Positions 34,913 through 42,980 of a stretch of DNA of 64,000 nucleotides are shown here, one piece after another (position 1 is the first letter of the stretch; each line of letters begins with the position of its first letter). A model generated the notes under the pieces. The model saw nothing but the letters and a program-made list of their open reading frames with translations. It had not been told where the DNA came from and made no database searches. Source of the stretch: Flavobacteriales bacterium (GTDB lineage Bacteria > Bacteroidota > Bacteroidia > Flavobacteriales_D > Sanyastnellaceae); the NCBI GenBank assembly GCA_002862785.1, contig PKDZ01000004.1, positions 1-64,000 of the forward strand, written 5' to 3'. The position numbers and the translations under genes are program-made.

Positions 34913-36738
34913 GTTCCGAGTTGCTGGAGAGTGACCATGCCGTGGTAAGCCCCACCGAGCGCCATGAGCTCATCGTGGGTTCCCGACTCGGCGATGCGCC
35001 CTCCGGCCATGACGACGATGCGGTCTGCCCGCCGGACCGTCGACAGGCGGTGCGCGATGACGAGTGCCGTGCGGTCCTCCATGATGCGCTCAATGGCCTC
35101 TTGGACCAATCGCTCCCCTTCGGCGTCGAGGGCACTGGTCGCCTCATCGAGCACGAGGATGGGCGGATCGTGGTACAGGGCGCGAGCGATGGCGAGTCGC
35201 TGGCGCTGACCGCCCGACAGGCGGCCTCCTCCGTCACCAATGGGCGTGGCCATGCCGTCGGGCAGGTCGTCGATGAAAGGCAACGCATTGGCCACCTCCG
35301 CCACCGTCCGGATGCGGACGGAATCGGGGTGGGGATCGAAGAGGGCGATGTTGGCTTCGACCGAATCGTTGAACAGAAGGGGATCTTGGGTCACGAAGCC
35401 GATGTGGCGCCGGAGTTCTCCGCTGTCCAGCTGTCGGAGGCCCACCCCGTCGACTTCGAGGCTTCCGGACGCCGGATCGTACAGGCGAAGGAGCAGGCGG
35501 GCCACCGTCGTTTTTCCGCTGCCCGACGCGCCGACCAGCGCCACCGTCTCCCCCTTGGCCACCTCGATGGAGAATCCTGCGAGTGCGGGTGAGGCTGCTC
35601 CGGCATAGGTGAAGTGGACGTCCCGGAACCGCAGCCCCTCTTCGAAGCGGAACGGGACCGGAGTGGACGGCTCCTCAATCTCGAGTTCGGCCCGCAGCAC
35701 TTCATCGAGTCGGTCGAGCGAGGCGGCGCCCTTCTGCACCTTGAAGATCGCGTCGCTCAGAGAGCGGGCCGGCGGGATGATCTGGGAGAAGACCACGAGG
35801 TAGCCGATGAAGAGCTCGCCCTCGAGCCCCTCCCCACGCAGGACAAGGCGCCCCCCCACAGCGAGCAGGATGGCGATGACCGTCATGGAGACAAACTCGC
35901 TGACGGGGGAGCTCAGATACTCCCGCTTGTAGAGCTTCCGCATGAGGCGGAAGTAGCCCTCGTTGTGCTCGGCAAACCGGCTTCGGAAGCGGGGGGCGGC
36001 GTCGTAGGCCTTGACCACCACCATGGCCCCGAGCGTCTCCTCGAGCCGGCTGATCAAATCGCCAAGTCGCTCCTTGCCGCGACCGGCTGCCCCACGCAGG
36101 GCCGTGGCGATGCGCGAGATGATGAAGCCGGCCACCGGCATGAAGACAAGGGCAAACAGGGTCAATTCCCAGCTGATGGCAAACAGCGTCACCAGCGACA
36201 ACAGGATCATGATCGGCGCCTTGAACAGAACTTCCAGCGTGCCGATGACACTGAATTCGACCTCCATCAGATCATTGGTCATCCGGCTGATGAGGTCGCC
36301 CTTGCGCTGCTCAGTGAAGTATCCGATGGGCAGGGCCAGCACCCGGTCGAAGAGCTGCTCACGCAGGTCCCGGGCCACCCCCGTCCGGATGGTCGCCAGG
36401 CTGTAGAAAGAGAGGTAGGTGACGAGATTCTTGACGAAGGCGAGCACGCCAATGGCGCCGCACATCCACAGCAGGGCCTGCTCAGCACCATGCTCGGCGA
36501 CGAAGGCATCGAGGTGGGTCGCCAGACGGGCGAAGAGGGCTTCGGCGCCCTCCCCGGATTCAGCAGAATCCGTTGCCCCGGCCGACGGCTCCGTGCGGAA
36601 CAGGATGCGCAAGAAGGGCACAATGGCGAGGAACGTGAAGAGGGACAGAACAGAACCGAGGGCGTTGAAGGCAATGTTGCCCGCCAGGTTCAGGCGGTAG
36701 CGGAGGACGAGCCGGAAAAGGTCGCCAAACCGCCTCAT
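34909..36738 (-). CDS. ABC transporter, fused permease and ATP-binding protein (MsbA-like)
   Basis: 609 residues. Six-helix exporter membrane domain (about 1-330), then an ATPase domain with Walker A GASGSGKTT, Q-loop, LSGGQRQRLAIARA signature, Walker B ILVLDEATSALD and the H-loop VIAHRLST. The arrangement is the MsbA/LmrA homodimeric exporter; the substrate may be lipid A core, a phospholipid or a drug. It overlaps purB by 4 bp (ATGA), which suggests co-expression with adenylosuccinate lyase by arrangement rather than function. Confidence 0.93.
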   Translation of the reverse strand: MRRFGDLFRLVLRYRLNLAGNIAFNALGSVLSLFTFLAIVPFLRILFRTEPSAGATDSAESGEGAEALFARLATHLDAFVAEHGAEQALLWMCGAIGVLAFVKNLVTYLSFYSLATIRTGVARDLREQLFDRVLALPIGYFTEQRKGDLISRMTNDLMEVEFSVIGTLEVLFKAPIMILLSLVTLFAISWELTLFALVFMPVAGFIISRIATALRGAAGRGKERLGDLISRLEETLGAMVVVKAYDAAPRFRSRFAEHNEGYFRLMRKLYKREYLSSPVSEFVSMTVIAILLAVGGRLVLRGEGLEGELFIGYLVVFSQIIPPARSLSDAIFKVQKGAASLDRLDEVLRAELEIEEPSTPVPFRFEEGLRFRDVHFTYAGAASPALAGFSIEVAKGETVALVGASGSGKTTVARLLLRLYDPASGSLEVDGVGLRQLDSGELRRHIGFVTQDPLLFNDSVEANIALFDPHPDSVRIRTVAEVANALPFIDDLPDGMATPIGDGGGRLSGGQRQRLAIARALYHDPPILVLDEATSALDAEGERLVQEAIERIMEDRTALVIAHRLSTVRRADRIVVMAGGRIAESGTHDELMALGGAYHGMVTLQQLGT

Positions 36739-38090
36739 GCGCCGGTCGTGCCGAGGTAGTTGTGCGGCGTGATGGCGGACAGCTCAGCCTTGATGGCGTC
36801 CGACACGGGCAGTCCCGCGATGAACTCGGCGATGGAGGCGGCGTCGATGCCCGCCTTGCCCCGGGTCAGCGCCTTGAGCAACTCATAGGGCTTCTCCACT
36901 CCTTCGCGCCGCAGCACGGTCTGGATGGCCTCGGCGACCACCGCCCATTGGGCCTCGAGGTCGGCCTGAAGCCGGGCCTCGTTGAGAAGGAGCTTTCCGA
37001 GGCCCTTGCGGAGGGCATTGAGGGCGATGAGGCTATGGCCAACAGGCACACCGACGTTGCGCAGGACCGTGCTGTCGGTCAGGTCGCGCTGAAGGCGGCT
37101 GATGGGCAGCTTGCTGGCGAAGTGACCCAGGAGGGCATTGGCCACCCCGAGGTTGCCCTCGCTGTTCTCGAAATCAATGGGGTTGACCTTGTGCGGCATG
37201 GCCGAGGATCCGACCTCCCCCTCGACGACCTTCTGCTTGAAGTAATCGAGGCTGATGTAGTGCCAAATGTCCCGGTCGAGGTCGATGAGGATGGTGTGGA
37301 TCCGCTGAAGGGCATGGCACCAGGCGGCGAGGTAATCGTAGTGCTCGATCTGCGTGGTCGGATGGCTGCGGTGCAGGCCCAACTCCTCGGAGACGAATCG
37401 GTCGGCGAACGCGTGCCAATCGGTGTCGGGGTAGGCCACGTGGTGGGCATTGAAGCCCCCGGTGGCGCCGCCGAATTTCGCGGCAAACGGCACCGCCTCG
37501 AACTGGGCGACGGCGTGGTCTAGCCGTTCAACGAACACCGCGAATTCCTTGCCGAGCGTGACCGGGCTGGCGGGCTGACCGTGGGTCCGGGCGAGCATGG
37601 GCACGTCCTTCCACTGTTCGGCCAGGCCGGCGAGATCGTCCCGCACGGCTTGTAGGGCGGGCAGCAGCACGTCGGCCGTGGCCTCGGCCATGGACAGCGG
37701 GATGGCGGTGTTGTTGACGTCCTGGGAGGTCAGGCCGAAGTGGACAAACTCGGCGCGGTCTTCGAGGCCGATGGGGGCGAGTTTGTCCTTGATGAAGTAC
37801 TCGACGGCCTTGACGTCGTGGTTGGTCGTCTTTTCGATGTCCTTCACGGCTTGAGCGTCGGCCGATCCGAAGTCCACATAGACGCGACGGAGACCCTCCA
37901 CCTGCGCCTCGGTGAGGGCGGGAAGCTGGGACAGGCCGGCGGCGTGCAAGGCGATGAGGTACTCCACCTCCACGCGAACGCGGTATTGAATGAGCCCGGC
38001 TTCGGAGAAGTAGGGCGCGAGTGGGGCGGTGTGGCGGCGGTACCGGCCATCAACAGGGCTGATGGCGAGGAGGGGGGTGGAATCGGACAT
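36735..38090 (-). CDS. purB: Adenylosuccinate lyase
   Basis: 451 residues from ATG 38090 (MSDSTPLLAISPVDGRY); a longer TTG start at 38108 adds only six residues and is less likely. The fumarase/aspartase superfamily signature SSAMPHKVNPIDFENSEGN is the E. coli-type PurB version, and the catalytic HGQPASPVTLG and RTHGQ segments are present. It splits SAICAR and adenylosuccinate, two fumarate-releasing steps of purine synthesis. First gene of the purB-ABC-DUF983 unit. Confidence 0.95.
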   Translation of the reverse strand: MSDSTPLLAISPVDGRYRRHTAPLAPYFSEAGLIQYRVRVEVEYLIALHAAGLSQLPALTEAQVEGLRRVYVDFGSADAQAVKDIEKTTNHDVKAVEYFIKDKLAPIGLEDRAEFVHFGLTSQDVNNTAIPLSMAEATADVLLPALQAVRDDLAGLAEQWKDVPMLARTHGQPASPVTLGKEFAVFVERLDHAVAQFEAVPFAAKFGGATGGFNAHHVAYPDTDWHAFADRFVSEELGLHRSHPTTQIEHYDYLAAWCHALQRIHTILIDLDRDIWHYISLDYFKQKVVEGEVGSSAMPHKVNPIDFENSEGNLGVANALLGHFASKLPISRLQRDLTDSTVLRNVGVPVGHSLIALNALRKGLGKLLLNEARLQADLEAQWAVVAEAIQTVLRREGVEKPYELLKALTRGKAGIDAASIAEFIAGLPVSDAIKAELSAITPHNYLGTTGA

Positions 38091-38143
38091 CGAAGGCGAA
38101 CCGTTCAAAGGACGAAAATACGGCCCACGACGCGGGGGGCCCG

Positions 38144-38151
38144 TACCTTTC
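38144..38151 (+). promoter_or_regulatory. Probable -7 element (TACCTTTC) of the MBL-fold gene
   Basis: One mismatch to TAnnTTTG, ending 4 nt before the ATG at 38156, the same spacing as at aroK. Confidence 0.45.
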
Positions 38152-38155
38152 CGGC

Positions 38156-39028
38156 ATGACGATCCACACGGTCACCCACGGCCTGTTCAAGTTGGACGGT
38201 GGCGCCATGTTCGGCGTGGTCCCGAAGCCGCTCTGGACAAAGAACCACCCCACCGATGAGCGCAACCGCTGCGATTGGGCCCTTCGCTCCCTCCTGATCG
38301 AGGAGGGCGACCGCCTGATGCTCGTCGACTGCGGCATGGGCGACAAGCAGGGCGAGAAGTTCTTCGGCCACTACGCCCCGCGACCGGAGGACCTCGACGC
38401 CCAACTCCACGCGCTCGGCTTCCACCGCAACGACATCACCGACGTCTTCCTGACCCACCTGCACTTCGACCATTGTGGCGGGGCCATCCTGCGCCGGCAG
38501 GATGACCCGGAGCGATTCGAGCCGGCCTTTGCCAACGCCACGTTCTGGAGCACGGAGCGTCATTGGGCCTGGGCCAATGATCCCAACCCGAGGGAGAAGG
38601 CCAGCTTTTTGAAGGAGAACATTCACCCCATCGAGGCCTCGGGTCAATTGAGGTTCATCCCGCGTGCCGAGGGCGCAACGGACACCCGCCAGCCCATCGA
38701 TGGCTTCCCCGACCTCGACGTGCTCTTCGTGGACGGCCACACCGAAAGCCAGATGTTGCCCTTGCTCAAGCGGGGTGACCGCAAGGCCCTCTTCACGGCC
38801 GACCTTCTGCCCGCGACCACCCACATCCCTGTGGCGTGGGTCATGGGGTACGACACCCGGCCCTTGCTCACCGTGAGTGAGAAGGAGCGCATCCTGACCT
38901 GTGCGGAGCGCGAGCATTGGACCCTCCTCTTCGAGCACGACGCCCACAATGAAGCGGCGACCGTCCACCGGACCGAAAAAGGGGTGCGCCTCGAGCGCGC
39001 CGGACAGCGTTCGGATTTCGACTGGTGA
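38156..39028 (+). CDS. MBL-fold metallo-hydrolase
   Basis: 290 residues. The binuclear zinc motif HxHxDH is LTHLHFDHCGG (residues about 100-110), followed by a further ligand segment VDGHTESQ and FTADLLPATTHIP. Size and motif order fit the N-acyl homoserine lactonase/beta-lactamase-like hydrolase group, but lactonase activity is not proven by sequence. It stands alone, divergent from purB and convergent with pyrD. Confidence 0.85.
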   Translation: MTIHTVTHGLFKLDGGAMFGVVPKPLWTKNHPTDERNRCDWALRSLLIEEGDRLMLVDCGMGDKQGEKFFGHYAPRPEDLDAQLHALGFHRNDITDVFLTHLHFDHCGGAILRRQDDPERFEPAFANATFWSTERHWAWANDPNPREKASFLKENIHPIEASGQLRFIPRAEGATDTRQPIDGFPDLDVLFVDGHTESQMLPLLKRGDRKALFTADLLPATTHIPVAWVMGYDTRPLLTVSEKERILTCAEREHWTLLFEHDAHNEAATVHRTEKGVRLERAGQRSDFDW

Positions 39029-39041
39029 TCGCGATGAGGCG

Positions 39042-40091
39042 TCAGCGCAGGCCCTGAAGGCATTCGCGAACGATGCCCGGGCCGGTGTACACCATCCCGC
39101 TGTAGACCTGCACGAGGTCCGCCCCCGCGTCGGCCTTCTCCCGGGCGGAGGGGCCGTCCTCGATGCCGCCCACGCCGATGATCGCAAAATCGCCCCGTTC
39201 CCGCAGGTATCGAACCACTTCCGTGCTGCGGGCCCGCACCGGAGCACCGCTCAGGCCGCCGGCGCCGATGGCCTCAACCGTGGAGCCTGGCGTCCGCAAC
39301 CCCTCGCGGGAAATCGTCGTGTTGGTCGCAATCACCCCGTCAATGCCAGTGTCGGCGACCAGACCCACGATGTCGTCGAGCTGGGCGTCGCTGAGATCCG
39401 GGGCGATCTTCAGGAAGACGGGACGTTGGATGGTCTGGGCCCGGTTGTGCTCCTGCAGACGCTGCAGCAGCGCAGTCAATGGGGCGCGGTCCTGCAGCTC
39501 CCGAAGGCCGGGCGTGTTGGGCGAGCTCACGTTCACCGCGAAGTAGTCCACGTGGGGATGGAGCGCCACGAAGCAGGCGTGGTAATCGTCCGCAGCCTGC
39601 TCGTTGGGCGTGACCTTATTCCGGCCGATGTTGCCTCCGACAATGAGGCCCTCTGGCCGGCGCTTCAGCCGCTCCACCAGGGCGTCGAGGCCTCCGTTAT
39701 TGAAGCCCATGCGGTTGATCAGCCCCCGATCTTCCTTGAGGCGGAACAGGCGGGGCTTCGGGTTACCGGCCTGCGGCTTGGGGGTGACCGTGCCCACTTC
39801 CACAAAGGCGAAGCCCATCGCCTGGAGCTCGTGGAGCCAACGGCCGTCCTTGTCGAATCCCGCGGCCAGCCCGACGCGGTGCGGAAACACCAGACCCGCC
39901 ACCGTCACGGCATCCGACGCGGCCTCTGCGGGATCCATAGACCGGCGAAGGGCGCGGCCAACGAGGGGAAGACCGAGACCGAAGCCAAACAACCCCATGG
40001 TCCGGTAGTGTGCGCGCTCCGGGTCCATGGCGAAGGCTAGGGGCCGGATGACACTGCGGTAGAGGCGGGTTCCGAGGGGGGCTTGGCTCAT
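39042..40091 (-). CDS. pyrD: Dihydroorotate dehydrogenase (quinone), class 2
   Basis: 349 residues from ATG 40091 (MSQAPLGTRLYRSVIRP); the in-frame extension to 40148 is not supported. The N-terminal helical extension places it in membrane-associated class 2. FMN-binding and catalytic motifs are visible: GLAAGFDKDGR, VNVSSPNTPGLRELQ (catalytic Ser region), APDLSDAQLDDIV, ATNTT and GVGGIEDG. It oxidises dihydroorotate to orotate with quinone in pyrimidine synthesis. Convergent with the MBL gene (13-bp gap). Confidence 0.95.
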   Translation of the reverse strand: MSQAPLGTRLYRSVIRPLAFAMDPERAHYRTMGLFGFGLGLPLVGRALRRSMDPAEAASDAVTVAGLVFPHRVGLAAGFDKDGRWLHELQAMGFAFVEVGTVTPKPQAGNPKPRLFRLKEDRGLINRMGFNNGGLDALVERLKRRPEGLIVGGNIGRNKVTPNEQAADDYHACFVALHPHVDYFAVNVSSPNTPGLRELQDRAPLTALLQRLQEHNRAQTIQRPVFLKIAPDLSDAQLDDIVGLVADTGIDGVIATNTTISREGLRTPGSTVEAIGAGGLSGAPVRARSTEVVRYLRERGDFAIIGVGGIEDGPSAREKADAGADLVQVYSGMVYTGPGIVRECLQGLR

Positions 40092-40164
40092 GGCGTGCAA
40101 AGATGTTAATAAACGTGTGGACACGGCACCGGCACCCGACCAATCCAACCCCTGAACTCACGAA

Positions 40165-40172
40165 TAATTTTG
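40165..40172 (+). promoter_or_regulatory. -7 element (TAATTTTG) upstream of the 188-residue protein gene
   Basis: Exact TAnnTTTG match, 15 nt before ATG 40188, in the divergent gap with pyrD. Confidence 0.5.
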
Positions 40173-40187
40173 GCGCGAACCTGATTC

Positions 40188-40754
40188 ATGCTGTTTAACT
40201 GGGGGAAAAAGAAACTCAAGTGCGACGAAGTCGCGCGGATGTTCGTGCACGCGACCCTCGACAGCGTGGAGGACACCTGGCCCGATGTGGCTGGAATCAT
40301 CCGGGAATCCCCCCATTTCGAAACCGCACCGGATGTGGAGGAGGGCGATGCCGCTCCCTTCTTGCTGGTGGTCCTCGCCGGCAATCTGGATTTCATCCCG
40401 AAGTACTTCGAAGGCGGTTCCGAGCATCGGCTCATCGAGGCCATCCTCGCTGAACTCTCCAAGGAATTGGGCTTGCCGAGCGACCAACTGGCCACCCGCA
40501 TCAGCAAGGTCCGCGACGAGATGGTCAAGTTCAATCGGCCCTCCAAGAAGACCCTGAGCGCCATGGCCCGCGGCGTCTATCTCGCCTACAATCTCAATGC
40601 ATGCCAGGAGGAGTACTTCCGCTCCCTCAACGTACCCAACCCGCGGTTCCTCATGCAGATGGAGGAATTGCTCCAGCATTTCATCTGGGACTGGAAATCC
40701 TTCCAGGAGCAGTACAAGATGCAATTGGAGACCGCCGGCGGCCTCTCCCTCTGA
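40188..40754 (+). CDS. Conserved-looking hypothetical protein
   Basis: 188 residues, mostly alpha-helical, with neither a signal peptide nor a clear membrane segment. The start MLFNWGKKKLKCDEVARMF is charged and looks cytosolic; acidic residues dominate the middle and an aromatic-rich stretch (LLQHFIWDWKSFQEQY) lies near the end. It has a good promoter and strong coding character but I recognise no family. Divergent from pyrD, and convergent with smpB (6-bp gap). Confidence 0.7.
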   Translation: MLFNWGKKKLKCDEVARMFVHATLDSVEDTWPDVAGIIRESPHFETAPDVEEGDAAPFLLVVLAGNLDFIPKYFEGGSEHRLIEAILAELSKELGLPSDQLATRISKVRDEMVKFNRPSKKTLSAMARGVYLAYNLNACQEEYFRSLNVPNPRFLMQMEELLQHFIWDWKSFQEQYKMQLETAGGLSL

Positions 40755-40760
40755 TTGCCT

Positions 40761-41198
40761 TCAGCGCCCCCGCTCGATGTCCCGCGCCTGATCGCGGTCC
40801 TTGATGGTGTTGCGCTTGTCCACCAGTTTCTTGCCCTTGGCCACGGACACGTCCATCTTGGCGTATCCGCTCTCGGAGATGAAGAGCCGGGTCGGCACCA
40901 CCGTCACGCCGACGTCGCGGAGCTTCCGTTGCAGCTTGGTCAACTCCGTCCGCTTCAGGAGCAGCTTCCGGATGCGTCGCGGCTCGTGGGTCACGTAGCC
41001 CGAGTGATCGTAAGGCTCAATGTGCATGTTGAAGACAAAGAACTCGTCCCCCTGGAACCGGCAGTAGGCTTCAACGATGCTCGCCTTGCCCGCCCGGATG
41101 CTCTTGATTTCGGTGCCCTGCAACTGGATGCCGGCCGTGTACGAGTCGGTCAGGAAGTAGCTGAATGCCGCTTTTTTGTTTTTGATTTCGACCGCCAT
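40761..41198 (-). CDS. smpB: SsrA-binding protein
   Basis: 145 residues from ATG 41198 (MAVEIKNKKA); the in-frame extension to 41237 is rejected. The SmpB sequence is clear: GTEIKSIRAGK, FVFNMHIEPYDH, RRIRKLLLKR, and a basic C-terminal tail (KGKKLVDKRNTIKDRDQARD) that reads the empty decoding site during trans-translation. It delivers tmRNA to stalled ribosomes. A TATTTTTC element ends 7 nt before the start. Confidence 0.95.
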   Translation of the reverse strand: MAVEIKNKKAAFSYFLTDSYTAGIQLQGTEIKSIRAGKASIVEAYCRFQGDEFFVFNMHIEPYDHSGYVTHEPRRIRKLLLKRTELTKLQRKLRDVGVTVVPTRLFISESGYAKMDVSVAKGKKLVDKRNTIKDRDQARDIERGR

Positions 41199-41268
41199 CG
41201 GATTCGAAAAATACGACCGGCCCTCCCGGGTGTTCAACCTTTTCCGGGTTCAGTGCGTCCTTTGCGCA

Positions 41269-42951
41269 GTGATTCGCTTCTTCGCTCCCCTCTTTCTGTT
41301 GCTCGTATTGCAGGGGTCTGCCCAAACCATTGGCCTCCTGTCCAATACACCCAACGCCTTTGACGGCTACACCTTGGTCGCCCCCACCGGCGCCACGCGA
41401 ACCCACCTCATCGACAATTGCGGGCGCATCATCAACCAATGGGATAGCGAGTTCCGAGCGGGCGAATCCGCCTACCTCCTGGAGGACGGCTCCCTGCTTC
41501 GGACCGCGCGCCAAGCCAGCACCACCTTCACCGGCGGCGGCATGGGCGGCCGCATCGAGCGCTTCAACTGGGAGGGCGATCTGATCTGGAGCTACACCCT
41601 CGCCAATGACACGGCCCACCACCATCACGACATGGCGTGGATGCCCAACGGCCACCTGCTCATCATGGCATGGGAATACCGCTCCCCCGAGGACGCCGAG
41701 AACGCCGGGCGTCTCACCGATGGCCCGCTCTGGCCTCCCATGATCATCGAGGTCGTCCCCGAGGGCGAGGAGGGTGGCGAGGTCGTCTGGGAATGGCACG
41801 CCTGGGACCACCTCATCCAAAACGCGAACCCCGACCTGCCCCACTACGGCAACCCTTCCGACCACCCGGGCCGGTTCAACGTGAACTACGGCAATGTGAG
41901 CGGTGGCGGCGGCCCGGGTGGTCCTGGGTCTGGAACGGGCGGGGACTGGTTCCACTGCAATGCAGTGGCATACCATCCCGGATTGGACCAGATCATCCTG
42001 AATTCCCGCAATTGGGACGAATTCTACATCCTCGACCACGCCACCACCTCCGCGGAGGCGGCCGGAGAAGCCGGCGACGTGCTCTACCGTTGGGGCAATC
42101 CCGAAGCTTACGGTCGTGGCCTCTCCAGCGACCAGACCCTCTTCACCCAGCACGATCCGCATTGGCTGACCGGCGAAGGACCGACCACCCTCGGCGGCGA
42201 TCCGGATGCCACCATCCTCCTGTACAACAACGGCAACGCCCGTCCCGGAGGGGCAGCGAGCACGGTGGACGAATTGACCCTGCCCCTGCAAGCCGACGGG
42301 ACCTATTTCCTCGGTGAGGATGAGCCTTATGGCCCTGAGGCCCTCGATTGGTCCTATCCGCAGTTTCCCTTCGCGGATTTCTTCAGCCCCAACATCAGTG
42401 GGGCCCAGCGCCAGCCCAACGGAAACACGCTCATCTGCGAGGGCAACTCCGGCCACCTCTTCGAGGTTACCCCTGAAGGCGAGCTTGTCTGGGAATACAT
42501 CACCGCCTACAACCAGTTCGGCGCCCTCGAGCAAGGCAACGATCCCTTCGGCAATGCCACCTTCCGCGCCTACCGCTACGCTGCGGACTACGCCGCCTTC
42601 GACGGCCGGGACATGACCCCAGGCGACCCGGTGGAGACCAACCCCCTGCCCTTCGACTGCAATCTGTTCCCCGCCCCCGTGGACACCACGACGCAGGGCG
42701 TATCCGAGTGCGGCGCCCGACTCCGGATCGGTCCCAACCCGGCCCGGTCCGTCCTCCGCATCGAGGCTGACGTCGCGGTCCTCTGGGCGCTTCGCGACGT
42801 GTCGGGCAGGGTGCTCTTGCATTCCAATACCCTCGACCACGACCACTCGATTTCCACGTCGGGCTTGGCCTCGGGCGTCCTCCTTCTCGAGGTGACCGAC
42901 GCGGCCGGACGCCCCCTGTTGAACCCGCAGCGCATCCTAATCGAGAACTGA
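41269..42951 (+). CDS. Secreted arylsulfotransferase-family protein (ASST-like) with T9SS type A tail, paralog 1
   Basis: 560 residues from GTG 41269, chosen because it gives a signal peptide (VIRFFAPLFLLLVLQGSAQ); an upstream start inside smpB is rejected. The six-bladed propeller of arylsulfate sulfotransferases is suggested by repeats such as GRIERFNWEGDLIWSYTL and VVWEWHAWDHLI. Candidate active-site histidines recur in both paralogs: HHHHD (117-120), WFHCN (His229) and QHDPHW (His295, His298). The last ~80 residues (RIGPNPARSVLRIEAD ... RILIEN) are a type A T9SS domain. It would transfer sulfate between phenolic donors and acceptors at the cell surface, without PAPS. Confidence 0.87.
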   Translation: MIRFFAPLFLLLVLQGSAQTIGLLSNTPNAFDGYTLVAPTGATRTHLIDNCGRIINQWDSEFRAGESAYLLEDGSLLRTARQASTTFTGGGMGGRIERFNWEGDLIWSYTLANDTAHHHHDMAWMPNGHLLIMAWEYRSPEDAENAGRLTDGPLWPPMIIEVVPEGEEGGEVVWEWHAWDHLIQNANPDLPHYGNPSDHPGRFNVNYGNVSGGGGPGGPGSGTGGDWFHCNAVAYHPGLDQIILNSRNWDEFYILDHATTSAEAAGEAGDVLYRWGNPEAYGRGLSSDQTLFTQHDPHWLTGEGPTTLGGDPDATILLYNNGNARPGGAASTVDELTLPLQADGTYFLGEDEPYGPEALDWSYPQFPFADFFSPNISGAQRQPNGNTLICEGNSGHLFEVTPEGELVWEYITAYNQFGALEQGNDPFGNATFRAYRYAADYAAFDGRDMTPGDPVETNPLPFDCNLFPAPVDTTTQGVSECGARLRIGPNPARSVLRIEADVAVLWALRDVSGRVLLHSNTLDHDHSISTSGLASGVLLLEVTDAAGRPLLNPQRILIEN

Positions 42952-42980
42952 CGAACTTGCATGCCCACACGATTGCCATC

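Noticed and set aside
41071-42846. Minus-strand frame of 591 codons opposite the first arylsulfotransferase
   Set aside because: No signal peptide or domain; the plus strand has a secretion signal, propeller motifs and a T9SS tail.
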